Shown here piece after piece: positions 6,796 through 14,561 of a stretch of 25,466 nucleotides of DNA. Under the pieces are notes generated by a model. The model saw only the letters and a program-made list of their open reading frames with translations. It was not told the origin of the DNA and ran no database searches. How positions within the stretch are numbered: the stretch's first letter is position 1; each line of letters begins with the position of its first letter. The stretch covers positions 1-25,466 of the forward strand of contig CAZFUS010000031.1 in the NCBI GenBank assembly GCA_964522485.1. The letters run 5' to 3'. This DNA comes from Methylohalomonas sp964522485. GTDB lineage: Bacteria > Pseudomonadota > Gammaproteobacteria > Methylohalomonadales > Methylohalomonadaceae. The position numbers and the translations under genes are program-made.

Positions 6796-8952
6796 TCATT
6801 CTATCTTCACTTCACCTTCTGCGATCTGCTCAAAGCCTTCGATCAGGACATCCCAGGCAACTACGGTGCCGGCAAGCCTGACTTCCACCCACGGCGGCAA
6901 CAGGCCGCCACGGGTCAGCAGATAATGGCCCTCATCATACTGTTCCACACCACCCAGATGACAGAAGCCGCGCTCCAGCCGGCAGCTTACGCCCAGCTCG
7001 CCGTAGGAATATTCATCAAAATAACGCAGAAACCCACGCGAGAGCGCACCGCTCAGGCCGCCGCCGATCTGACTGAGATTGTTCAAGGCCTGCTGGCTGA
7101 TGCGATGCCGGACATCGCCATCGTCACGAGTGCTCAATTCGGCATCGAACGCCACCGGTTGCCAGTTTTCCAGCCGCAAACCGTGAACATGGCCGCTCAA
7201 CTTGCCGGTAATCTTACCAAAGGCGAACGTATCGGTCAGTTGCAGCAGATCAATCTGTGCGACATCGACATCGGCAGTCAGCACCGGCAGACTGCCGAAC
7301 AGATCACGCACCTGGAGATTCCGCAGCCTGACCCGGCCGTTGAACATGCGCATCAGCAGTTCCCCTTCCATGCGCAGATCACCGTCTTCATAGCTCAGAC
7401 CGCTGAATTCCCCGCTGAGACTGCCGCTGAATTCCGGCCATTCCAGCGCCCGGGTCAGGGTGGGCAATGATACATCCTGCAATGCGCCGGCCATGCGCAG
7501 TGCAAAGTCATCAGTGCCGGGATCCTGCAGACCGAACTGGTTGATACGCAGTATCCCGTCCAGCACCGTGACATCCTGCCAATCGGTCACCTCGACATCA
7601 AAACCCCGGCTGGCCAGCCGGATTGCGCCACTGGCCAGGGCGATACGGTAAAGATCAATGCCGGCCCAACTGATATACGATTCATGATCCTGACCTGCAT
7701 CGAGCTGCAGATCGGTTTCCAGCCCTATAACATTAAAGCGCCCGCTGCTGTCAGTCAGATCGACATTATCAAGCATCACTTCCAGCGCGGTTGTCTTGCC
7801 GTCACTCATTGCCAGCTCCACGGCCAGCGCACCTGTCACCCTGATATCGTTGTAGGGTGTATCGATCAGCCAGGGCTGACCGTATACCGGAAACGCTTCA
7901 GTCAGATCCGTCGCCGGCAGATCGAGTACCAGTTGTTCGATGGATATCTCATCTGTCAGTCGCAGCTGGCCATCCGCGCTCAGTGACAGAATACCAGGGT
8001 GGTCATAAACAAAATTCGTGAACGTCAGTCGATCAGAGTCAGGCTGATAGCGGAACGCCGAGTCTGCGGTCAGTGGCTGTTCCTTGATCGCGATGTAAAA
8101 ACCGGGCGCGCTTTCCGTGTCATGCAGCGGCGCTACCAGATACAGTTCACCGGCATCAATCGTCAGTGCGGTATCACCCTGCCACTTACCGTCCGAATGT
8201 TCGGCTCGCAACGATGCCTTGCCCGACACTGCCTGTGCAACGCTGGTGCCTTCATAATTCACATTCGCCAGTGTCAGGTCTGCCCGGATGGATGTCAGCG
8301 GCCAGCCAGAGGCGGTCATTGTGCCGGTGATACTGCCCTGCAGTCCCTGCGTGGCATTGCCCATTCCGGTCCCGTTCAGTAACGGTTGCGCCGATTCCAG
8401 ATCCATGCCCTGCAATTGCGCATTCAGCCGCCAGTCCGGCGCCGGTCCATCCAGATCCAACGCCAGCTGTCCGCCAGCCAGCGGTACAGCCTGCAGCTGT
8501 ACCTGCTGCAAACCGTCATCGAGATGGTAACTGAAGGTCAGCCGCCCCCGGAGTCCGCCGAACTGCGGATGCTCAAGACTGAGCACACCCTCCTGACACT
8601 CCAGGACACGTTCGATCTGTGTGACTTCGCAGAGAATATCGATATTGGACAGCGGCTGATCCGCGGCGAGGTGCAGCGAGTCCGCCCTGAATTCCAGCTT
8701 ATAGGTTTGACGATCAAGCGGGTCGAGCTCTACGTGCGCCTTACTGATATGAACGGCCTCATAATCGAGCGTATCGAACTCCAGCTGGATCAGCGGCCGT
8801 TCCTGATCCGCAGCGATGAGCGTGGCGGGCAGAAACAATGCGATCATGAAACGCGACAGCAGATGCCCGGATCCGCGGGCGGCAGTGAACGGGCGCCCGG
8901 CGATCAGGGAACTGTTACGTCGGGAAGACGTTGGTCGAGAGGTAGCGATCAC
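6796..8952 (-). CDS. YdbH-like AsmA-family envelope protein, probable intermembrane lipid transport
   Basis: This large (up to 718 residues) protein is dominated by alternating beta strands with repeated short polar/hydrophobic patterns, as in AsmA-like bridge proteins that form a hydrophobic groove between membranes. The C-terminal region (RFLRYFDEYSYGELGVSCRL, GFCHLGGVEQ, WDVLIEGF) resembles the conserved end of YdbH-type proteins. The downstream DUF1318 lipoprotein supports this assignment. A hydrophobic segment, FMIALFLPATLIAAD, near residues 35-49 looks like a signal peptide or anchor. The start is uncertain. A GTG at 8952 overlaps cysM by 38 bases, and an ATG at 8847 would begin inside the hydrophobic segment without basic residues. 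Neither has a clear Shine-Dalgarno. It is shorter than E. coli YdbH (about 880 residues). Confidence 0.72.
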   Translation of the reverse strand: MIATSRPTSSRRNSSLIAGRPFTAARGSGHLLSRFMIALFLPATLIAADQERPLIQLEFDTLDYEAVHISKAHVELDPLDRQTYKLEFRADSLHLAADQPLSNIDILCEVTQIERVLECQEGVLSLEHPQFGGLRGRLTFSYHLDDGLQQVQLQAVPLAGGQLALDLDGPAPDWRLNAQLQGMDLESAQPLLNGTGMGNATQGLQGSITGTMTASGWPLTSIRADLTLANVNYEGTSVAQAVSGKASLRAEHSDGKWQGDTALTIDAGELYLVAPLHDTESAPGFYIAIKEQPLTADSAFRYQPDSDRLTFTNFVYDHPGILSLSADGQLRLTDEISIEQLVLDLPATDLTEAFPVYGQPWLIDTPYNDIRVTGALAVELAMSDGKTTALEVMLDNVDLTDSSGRFNVIGLETDLQLDAGQDHESYISWAGIDLYRIALASGAIRLASRGFDVEVTDWQDVTVLDGILRINQFGLQDPGTDDFALRMAGALQDVSLPTLTRALEWPEFSGSLSGEFSGLSYEDGDLRMEGELLMRMFNGRVRLRNLQVRDLFGSLPVLTADVDVAQIDLLQLTDTFAFGKITGKLSGHVHGLRLENWQPVAFDAELSTRDDGDVRHRISQQALNNLSQIGGGLSGALSRGFLRYFDEYSYGELGVSCRLERGFCHLGGVEQYDEGHYLLTRGGLLPPWVEVRLAGTVVAWDVLIEGFEQIAEGEVKIE

Positions 8953-9841
8953 CGCGGTCGCAGATAATGGTCACGATCACGGCATTCTCCACCTCGCTGG
9001 AGAGGCGCAGCGCCGCCGATATCGCGCCGCCGGACGAAATGCCTGCAAAGATACCTTCCTGACGGGCGAGTTCCCGGGTCATTTGCTCGGCCTCTTCCTG
9101 GCTGACATCGATAATCTGATCGACGCGTGCACGATCAAAGATCTTCGGCAGATACGCTTCCGGCCAGCGGCGAATACCGGGAATACTGGCATCGTCCTTC
9201 GGCTGCACACCGACTATCCGGACGGCAGGGTTTATTTCTTTCAGATACTGCGACACCCCCATGATCGTGCCGGTGGTGCCCATGGAACTGACGAAATGGG
9301 TGATCCGGCCATGGGTGTCGTGCCAGATCTCGGGACCGGTACCCTCGTAATGCGCGCGTGGATTGTCCGGGTTGGCGAACTGGTTCAGTACCAGCCCCTC
9401 ACCCTTTGCGCCCATGTCATCGGCAACATCGCGCGCCTCCTCCATGCCGCCTTCCCTGGACACCAGGATAAGCTCGGCACCGAAGGCCTTCATTACCGCG
9501 CGACGCTCCAGGCTCAGATGCTCCGGCATGATCAGCACCAGACGGTAACCCCGCATGGCCGCGACCATGGCAAGCGCAATACCGGTATTGCCGCTGGTGG
9601 CTTCTATCAGAGTGTCGCCGGGCTTGATGTCGCCGCGTTCCTCGGCGTGCTTGATCATACTGAGTGCCGGACGGTCCTTGACCGAGCCGGCCGGATTGTC
9701 GCCCTCCAGCTTGGCCAGCAGCAGGTTGGATGTCGTACCCGGCAGGCGTTGCAGGCGCACCAGCGGAGTATTGCCGACAAAGCTCTCAATCGTCGGAATA
9801 TCAAGCTGCGGTGCAACCGGTTTGGCGGCGGGTTCATTCAT
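8915..9841 (-). CDS. cysM: cysteine synthase B (O-acetylserine sulfhydrylase B)
   Basis: This is a 308-residue PLP enzyme of the beta-substituting family that makes L-cysteine from O-acetylserine and sulfide or thiosulfate in the cytoplasm. The PLP lysine lies in NPAGSVKDRPA, the asparagine loop is EATSGNTGIA, and the phosphate-binding glycine loop is SSMGTTGT. GVQPKDDASIPGIRRWPEAY is characteristic of CysM rather than CysK. The start is set at the ATG 9839-9841; the frame extends to 9955 but the extension lacks family resemblance. A GATAAT-like -10 element lies at 9909-9914 (minus strand), about 70 bases upstream, with no convincing -35. It appears to be the first gene of the run down to 1849 and overlaps the YdbH-like frame. 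Confidence 0.95.
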   Translation of the reverse strand: MNEPAAKPVAPQLDIPTIESFVGNTPLVRLQRLPGTTSNLLLAKLEGDNPAGSVKDRPALSMIKHAEERGDIKPGDTLIEATSGNTGIALAMVAAMRGYRLVLIMPEHLSLERRAVMKAFGAELILVSREGGMEEARDVADDMGAKGEGLVLNQFANPDNPRAHYEGTGPEIWHDTHGRITHFVSSMGTTGTIMGVSQYLKEINPAVRIVGVQPKDDASIPGIRRWPEAYLPKIFDRARVDQIIDVSQEEAEQMTRELARQEGIFAGISSGGAISAALRLSSEVENAVIVTIICDRGDRYLSTNVFPT

Positions 9842-9920
9842 AGCCGGGAATTCTGCCAGATTCGACGGGTTTAAACGAGCGGCTGCCTGACCGGCAGACA
9901 GCACTGGTATTATCTGAGAC

Positions 9921-10061
9921 CTATTGCGACAGGCCGGATTCCCGATAGACGACAACCCGAGTCATGCCTTCGGCGGTGTCCGTTTCATGCTCCGTCAGAG
10001 ACTGTGTCTCGATTACCACTTGCTGATCATCGGATTCGTGGACTAAATCTGATACGACCAT
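9921..10061 (-). CDS. possible small ORF between cupin and cysM
   Basis: A 46-codon frame begins at ATG 10059-10061 and ends at TAG 9921-9923. It lies in the same frame as the cupin gene upstream, and the frame is open without a stop all the way from the cupin TGA (62 codons). The peptide is acidic, with segments such as VVIETQSLTEHETDT and TRVVVYRES. There is no clear ribosome binding site before the ATG. It could be a genuine small gene with a non-canonical start, a decayed C-terminal extension of the cupin, or chance in GC-rich DNA. I do not recognise it. Confidence 0.25.
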   Translation of the reverse strand: MVVSDLVHESDDQQVVIETQSLTEHETDTAEGMTRVVVYRESGLSQ

Positions 10062-10109
10062 GATGACTTCAAGTTGAAACCGACCGTCCTGCTTCAGAAC
10101 GACCCATGC

Positions 10110-10613
10110 TCACTCGGAGTCGGGTTTGACGATATCCACAATCAGAGCGCGGACGACGCCATCCGATTGATTCTCCCACCAGTGTGACACTCCGGTCTTT
10201 TCAATAGCCACCTCGCCCGCTTTACGCAGGATGGGTTCGGGATGATCGTTGCGGTGTTCGATGATTTCTCCCTCCAGTATGTAGGCGAAACCGGGTCTCG
10301 ACTGATGCTGGTGCACCGCGACCACACCGCCGGGCTCGATCGTGATCTCCCGCGCCCGGAACTGACGGTCTGTCATTGACGGGAACTCCTCGCCCAGCTC
10401 GACCACTCCGAGCATTTCCACCGCAGAAATGCCGCGCGTTTCAGCAGGCCCTTCCAGACCGAGTTTCCTGGCTGTGTCATATTCCTGTTCCGGCACGATT
10501 TCCGGATGGCTTTTGTCTTCATGGGCATGTACCGTCGAGCAGACCAGCATCAGAATCATGAACAGGTGCATGCACACAGATTGCGAATTGCTGGGTGTTA
10601 ATTGCATCGTCAT
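10110..10613 (-). CDS. exported cupin-domain protein
   Basis: This 167-residue protein has a signal peptide ending near STVHAHE, so the mature protein is probably periplasmic. A single cupin barrel follows. The first cupin motif reads EPGGVVAVHQHQSRPGFAYI and LEGEIIEHR, supplying two His and a later Glu/His as plausible metal ligands. The second motif includes the AGEVAIEKTGVSHWW segment with its own His. Such small cupins bind a divalent metal and may be dioxygenases, isomerases or sensors, so no reaction can be assigned. It is the last gene of the minus-strand run beginning at 15823 and lies 48 bases after the four-helix membrane protein gene. Confidence 0.82.
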   Translation of the reverse strand: MTMQLTPSNSQSVCMHLFMILMLVCSTVHAHEDKSHPEIVPEQEYDTARKLGLEGPAETRGISAVEMLGVVELGEEFPSMTDRQFRAREITIEPGGVVAVHQHQSRPGFAYILEGEIIEHRNDHPEPILRKAGEVAIEKTGVSHWWENQSDGVVRALIVDIVKPDSE

Positions 10614-10661
10614 CCTCTCTTGAACGGTGGACCGGCCAGCTATTAATCAAGGCGTCGACTG

Positions 10662-11084
10662 TCACGAATGCCGGTTCAGCAGCAGCCCCACGCCGGTCAC
10701 CAGAACGGTCACCACCAGGCACGCACCACCAAAATACAGCAACCAGCGAAAAGCGGGAAAGAAGGCGAGACCGAAGAAACCGCCCGAGACGGCTATAGCG
10801 GCAACCGGCGCGCTGATCCGGGCCAGCCATTTCAGACCGGCTGACAGTGGGGCGGAGTCCAGCAGGATCTGAATAACCAGCGACAGAACGACCCAGACAC
10901 CGGCATGTGCATGTCCCGCCCGCCACAATGCCCACTGGGTTTCATCCAGGGCCAGCTCACCGGCACTGACACCGGCTGTTCCATCGGTCAGGATGCCAAG
11001 CAGCGCCAGACCGCCATAGAGGATCGTGGGCACAGCCAGCAATGTAATGCCGGCAACCAGTCTGGTTTCACGTGACAACACCAT
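10662..11084 (-). CDS. small four-helix membrane protein with GHAHAG motif
   Basis: This is a 140-residue integral membrane protein with about four helices (roughly residues 9-31, 57-75, 90-110 and 114-136). It has two closely spaced histidines at WRAGHAHAGVWVVLSL, at the start of the second helix. Paired membrane histidines can bind heme or metal, but that is inference. The family is not identified. It lies between the gamma-glutamylcyclotransferase-like gene (47 bases upstream) and the periplasmic cupin, on the same strand, which suggests co-transcription. Confidence 0.75.
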   Translation of the reverse strand: MVLSRETRLVAGITLLAVPTILYGGLALLGILTDGTAGVSAGELALDETQWALWRAGHAHAGVWVVLSLVIQILLDSAPLSAGLKWLARISAPVAAIAVSGGFFGLAFFPAFRWLLYFGGACLVVTVLVTGVGLLLNRHS

Positions 11085-11131
11085 GCCAGGCTCCGGATGG
11101 TCGCAATTGCCTTGTCCGATATTTGAAAATG

Positions 11132-11629
11132 TTATTCATCGTATAGCGACAGTTCCCGGCTGGTACGTTCAGCATCCGTATCAATGATGGCGTCAATGCC
11201 CTCAATGAAACGGATATAATCAGCCGGTAGTCGATGCTCTCTGGCGCCTCTCAACACATGTTCCTTGTACCAGTGCAGAGGCTTCAGCGCGCTGTCTGTT
11301 CTGATGGCAACATATGTCTGCGCCGCAAGTATCTCGCCATTATTGCACTGAACATGGACCCACTGCCTTTCATAACCGTAGCCGCGATCTTCAAACCTGT
11401 CGAGCTTGGACATATCCGCATCCGCGATCTCAAAAATAACACCCCAGACGGAATCCGCGGTATTGCCTGTAAAACAGGCATCACACTTCCCTGAACTATC
11501 CAGGATACTGACTTTGTGGAATGCGAATCGATACTCTTTAAGACAGCCGACACCTATCCGGCTTGGCGACTCGATCCTGGCAGCCAGCCGCCTGCTTGAC
11601 ATATTAGAACCGTAAGCAAAATACAACAT
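11132..11629 (-). CDS. gamma-glutamylcyclotransferase-like protein (AIG2/GGCT fold)
   Basis: This is a 165-residue cytoplasmic protein of the gamma-glutamylcyclotransferase superfamily. The substrate-binding YGSN loop is at residues 6-9 (FAYGSNMS). The likely catalytic acid is E80 in KLDRFEDRGYGYER, with the typical GVIFEIADAD strand before it. Known relatives convert gamma-glutamyl amino acids to 5-oxoproline, but the bacterial members' real substrates are mostly unproven. It reads in the same direction as the neighbouring broken psiE-like gene, whose stop is at 11711, 82 bases upstream of its start. Confidence 0.88.
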   Translation of the reverse strand: MLYFAYGSNMSSRRLAARIESPSRIGVGCLKEYRFAFHKVSILDSSGKCDACFTGNTADSVWGVIFEIADADMSKLDRFEDRGYGYERQWVHVQCNNGEILAAQTYVAIRTDSALKPLHWYKEHVLRGAREHRLPADYIRFIEGIDAIIDTDAERTSRELSLYDE

Positions 11630-11710
11630 GAAAACCTAAATCATTTCATCCCTAATATTCGGGCGTTTCGTCACCGGCGTGCACTTTCCCTGAAGAGACT
11701 GTTTGGAAAA

Positions 11711-12196
11711 TCATCTGCTGTCTTCTTCTCTGCTGTCCGCTTGCGAAGCATCAAGCCGTACCGGCCGGTCATCGCGCTCGCGCAGCAACCAATAGACGAT
11801 TCCGAGTACTAGTGTCGCGCCGGCAAGCGCGGCAATGCTTACCGCACTGGTCGCGCTAACGTCCAGAATAACAAATTTCCGACTCAGCACGAGCAGGGAA
11901 ATCAGAACAACCGTTTTGACCTGCATGATGCCAACAGCCCGCAGCCACGCAAACAATGGAATGCTCGAACTCCATTGCAATCAGCAGTGTCATTAGCGCA
12001 CCGAAGAGACCTGAAATTCCTTATAGTGCAGCCGATCGAAGAGCCCGCCCAGCACCAGCGGCACAATCTGGGTAATCAGCTGAAACAGCGCGATGACGAT
12101 GACTACGGCTATTATCAGGCTTAATATCAGAGCGACAATTTGTTCGAAGCGTTCGTACATCGATGAACGAGGACTCATCATACTTGAACGAAACAA
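11711..12196 (-). pseudogene. psiE-like membrane protein gene split by two frameshifts
   Basis: The minus strand encodes a protein of the phosphate-starvation-inducible PsiE family in three pieces. The first frame (12196 to about 12010) gives YERFEQIVALILSLIIAVV and ends in an aberrant tail. The middle frame, readable only after a -1 shift near 12006-12011, continues with LFGALMTLLIAMEFEHSIV. After a compensating shift near 11942-11948 the last frame gives IMQVKTVVLISLLVLSRKFV and the final helix up to YWLLRERDDR. Together they make one four-helix protein of about 160 residues. The original frame has TAA and TGA stops in the middle, so no full-length protein is made unless these are sequencing errors. 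It follows the metallophosphoesterase gene by 5 bases. Confidence 0.75.
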
Positions 12197-12201
12197 CCGG
12201 A

Positions 12202-12726
12202 TTATCCGGTTCGCTTTTCGACTTTATCGAAGCGCTGCGGTGTGAGTTTCCAACCGCTTTGACTGATCTCCAGCAGGATAAAGGACGGGCCGCCGTAGGT
12301 GCGGGCACGCCCCGCCGCGCCGGGATTGAGTATCCAGGGGAACTCGGCATCATCGATAACCAGCCGGTGACTGTGTCCATAGACCACGGCACGCGCGTCG
12401 GGAAATTCACGTCGTAGCCGGGTGTGCCGGTCTTTGGCCCGCCAGGCATCGCCGTGCACAATGACCAGCGTGCCGCCGGGCAGATCGAGTGTGGCCCGCA
12501 CAGGCAAAGCGGCCGGATCCGCGCCGTCTGCACTATCCGGCCACTTGTCCGAAGTGTCGTTGTTGCCGCGCACCGCCACGAGCCGGCCGGCCCGCTGCCG
12601 CATCGCGTCTAAAACTGCTGCGGCACCGATATCACCGGCATGGACCAGCACATCGCAGCCCACTATGGCGGCTGCGATGCGTGAATCGAGCACACCGTGG
12701 GTATCCGCAACCAGGGCAACCCGCAT
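12202..12726 (-). CDS. YfcE/MJ0936-type metallophosphoesterase
   Basis: This 174-residue calcineurin-like phosphoesterase shows all the metal-binding motifs in order: DTHG (D8, H10), GDIG, GNND, HGDAW and YGHSH, followed by the NPGA segment typical of the YfcE/MJ0936 branch. These enzymes use two metal ions to hydrolyse phosphodiesters, and the natural substrate is generally unknown. The start is set at ATG 12724-12726 because MRVALVADTHG is the family's usual beginning; the frame extends 12 codons upstream. It sits downstream of the 95-residue membrane protein gene, with a strong hairpin in between, and directly precedes the broken psiE-like gene. Confidence 0.92.
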   Translation of the reverse strand: MRVALVADTHGVLDSRIAAAIVGCDVLVHAGDIGAAAVLDAMRQRAGRLVAVRGNNDTSDKWPDSADGADPAALPVRATLDLPGGTLVIVHGDAWRAKDRHTRLRREFPDARAVVYGHSHRLVIDDAEFPWILNPGAAGRARTYGGPSFILLEISQSGWKLTPQRFDKVEKRTG

Positions 12727-12771
12727 CGTTTCAACCTCAATTGGCCTGCATGGCACCGGCAATCATGATGA

Positions 12772-12794
12772 CAGGGGGAATCATGGTCCCCCTG
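12772..12794 (-). terminator. hairpin between the small membrane protein and phosphoesterase genes
   Basis: CAGGGGGA (12772-12779) and TCCCCCTG (12787-12794) form a perfect 8-bp stem with a 7-base loop. It lies 3 bases after the stop of the 95-residue membrane protein gene (minus strand) and 45 bases before the phosphoesterase start. No T-run follows, so it may attenuate or protect mRNA rather than terminate. Confidence 0.45.
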
Positions 12795-12797
12795 GCG

Positions 12798-13085
12798 CTA
12801 TTTGATCAACAGACGCTGATAAATAGCGAACAGTCCGATCAAGGCAAAAACGATCAATACGGCTCCTATGATGTAAGCGCCGGTCTCGCGGCCGGCTACA
12901 ATGCCGGCGAGTGCCACGGCGACTACCAGTACAACTGGCGCGATAACCGCCGATATGAAGAATGCCGGCGTATCGCCGAGTCTGGGCTTGAGACTGTGTT
13001 CACCCCAGTAGACGAGCCAGTACCAGGCATAAATCAGACCTATCAGTGTGGGTATGGCAAATGCTATTGCGGCGATGTAGGCCAT
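12798..13085 (-). CDS. small three-helix membrane protein
   Basis: This is a 95-residue hydrophobic protein with helices at about residues 3-27, 42-64 and 70-90. A short polar loop, YWGEHSLKPRLGDTP, lies between the first two. It has no motif that I can link to a function. It follows the AstE/AspA-like gene by 84 bases on the same strand and is followed by a perfect hairpin, so it may be the 3' end of a transcript. Confidence 0.72.
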   Translation of the reverse strand: MAYIAAIAFAIPTLIGLIYAWYWLVYWGEHSLKPRLGDTPAFFISAVIAPVVLVVAVALAGIVAGRETGAYIIGAVLIVFALIGLFAIYQRLLIK

Positions 13086-13169
13086 GAATCAAAGCAGAAA
13101 AAAGTCACGGGAATCGAACAGACAGCGCTCAAAGACCATCATACAGTCCGGCAGCGGTACTTCAGAATG

Positions 13170-14456
13170 TCATTCTCCGGCTTCGCTGTCCGGGTCGCTG
13201 GCCTGATTTTCAGCTGTAGTCTCATTATGCCTGAGTGTTTCCACATCGACCTCTTCCGCGAGGTCCTCTTCGGGTTTACGGATGCCGATGTGATAGGCCG
13301 CGTACCCCGGTCGCATTGCGCGGTTCAAGGCCATTCCGAGTACGCGGCCGCTGTAGGGCGAATGGATTTCATTACGCTCGTTGGTAATCGGATTGGTGAC
13401 TTTGCCCAGCACATCCCCTTCGCTGATCCTCTGACCGAGATCAACCTTGCTCGTCAGTATGCCGTGACTTTCCACGCGTACCCAGTTGGAATCGTAATAT
13501 ATCGGCTGCGGTTCACCCCACAGCGAAAACTTGGGCACCATATCCAGATAGTTGAGCAGGCTGCGCAAGGCTCTGATGCCATGAGCGACTTCCTCTGGCC
13601 TGGCTCGCATCGGCTCACCGGCCTCCACAACCACTGATGGAATACCGGCATTGGTCGCCGCCCTGCGCAGACTGCCGTCCGGACCATCACCATGCAGTAC
13701 CACCGTGGCTCCGAAACCCTTGGTGAGATGAACCACTTCCTTGTTGTTCAAGTCAGCCCGCAGTTGCGGCAGGTTGGTACGATGAAATGAGCCCGTGTGC
13801 AGATCGACCAGGTAATCACAATGCCTGACGATGGACTGGAAAAATGAATGGGCAATACGCGACGCGGAACTGCCATTCGGATTCCCCGGGAAATACCGGT
13901 TCAGGTCGCGGCGATCCGACAGATAGCGCGAGCCCTGACGGAACCCATACAAATTCACTATCGGAACTCCGATCACGGTACCTCTGAGCCGTTCCGGCTC
14001 AAGGTCATAAAGCAAATCGCGGACTATCTCGATACCGTTGAGTTCGTCACCATGCACCGCGGCACTGAGGCACAGGGCGGGGCCCGGTTCCGCCCCATGT
14101 GCGACCAGCACCGGGGTGACCTCGCTGAGACCGTCGGGGTTGTCGCTGGCATGCCAGGCCAGGCGGCGCAGGCTGCCCGGGGCAACCGTCTCTCCCAGGA
14201 GAGTAAATGACTCGACCTCTACAGGTTCCGTCACCGTTGCTTCCAGCGGTCCGGAGTCGGGTTCCACCCCTAGCGGGAGTTCGGCAGCGTCCGGATCAGC
14301 ATGCAGCACTCCCGGCGGCTGTTCCGTGTCGATGGCCTTTGTCTCACCTTCGGTTTCATCCGCAAACACGGAAGCGCATACGAGCGGAAAGATCAGTAAC
14401 AGTCTCAGGACTGTTCGAAAAGCATCTGGCAAACGTGAACCGGTGGTCTGATGCAT
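13170..14456 (-). CDS. exported succinylglutamate desuccinylase/aspartoacylase-family zinc hydrolase
   Basis: This 428-residue protein belongs to the AstE/AspA branch of the M14 zinc hydrolases, which release acyl groups or amino acids from amides. Zinc ligands H135 and E138 lie in AAVHGDELNGIEIVRDLL. RDLNRYFPGN is a substrate-binding motif. The third zinc His is in DLHTGSFHRTNLPQLRADL, and the catalytic Glu is probably in VVVEAGEPM. A hydrophobic N-terminus (residues 15-31, VLRLLLIFPLVCASVFA) looks like a signal peptide. It is followed by an acidic linker to about residue 85. The C-terminal part resembles a small barrel common in this family, ending in an acidic tail. The 105 bases upstream (14457-14561) probably hold its own promoter. 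The substrate is unknown. Confidence 0.88.
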   Translation of the reverse strand: MHQTTGSRLPDAFRTVLRLLLIFPLVCASVFADETEGETKAIDTEQPPGVLHADPDAAELPLGVEPDSGPLEATVTEPVEVESFTLLGETVAPGSLRRLAWHASDNPDGLSEVTPVLVAHGAEPGPALCLSAAVHGDELNGIEIVRDLLYDLEPERLRGTVIGVPIVNLYGFRQGSRYLSDRRDLNRYFPGNPNGSSASRIAHSFFQSIVRHCDYLVDLHTGSFHRTNLPQLRADLNNKEVVHLTKGFGATVVLHGDGPDGSLRRAATNAGIPSVVVEAGEPMRARPEEVAHGIRALRSLLNYLDMVPKFSLWGEPQPIYYDSNWVRVESHGILTSKVDLGQRISEGDVLGKVTNPITNERNEIHSPYSGRVLGMALNRAMRPGYAAYHIGIRKPEEDLAEEVDVETLRHNETTAENQASDPDSEAGE

Positions 14457-14561
14457 GGGCAGTCTATTGCTCTTTCAGTGCATGCCGCACTCATTCGTCA
14501 TACGGCTTATATCACATATTCGTCAGAACCTTAGAATAATATTGTAAGGTGAAATGTGACA

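Noticed and set aside
8816..9874. 352-residue plus-strand frame
   Set aside because: Antisense of cysM and the beginning of the YdbH-like gene; no domain seen.
11993..12196. two independent small membrane proteins instead of a broken psiE-like gene
   Set aside because: The middle segment readable in a third frame joins the two halves into one family-like protein, so a frameshifted single gene explains the sequence better.
12489..13637. 382-residue plus-strand open frame
   Set aside because: It crosses the antisense of three real minus-strand genes (phosphoesterase, small membrane protein, AstE-like), has no start signal and no domain.
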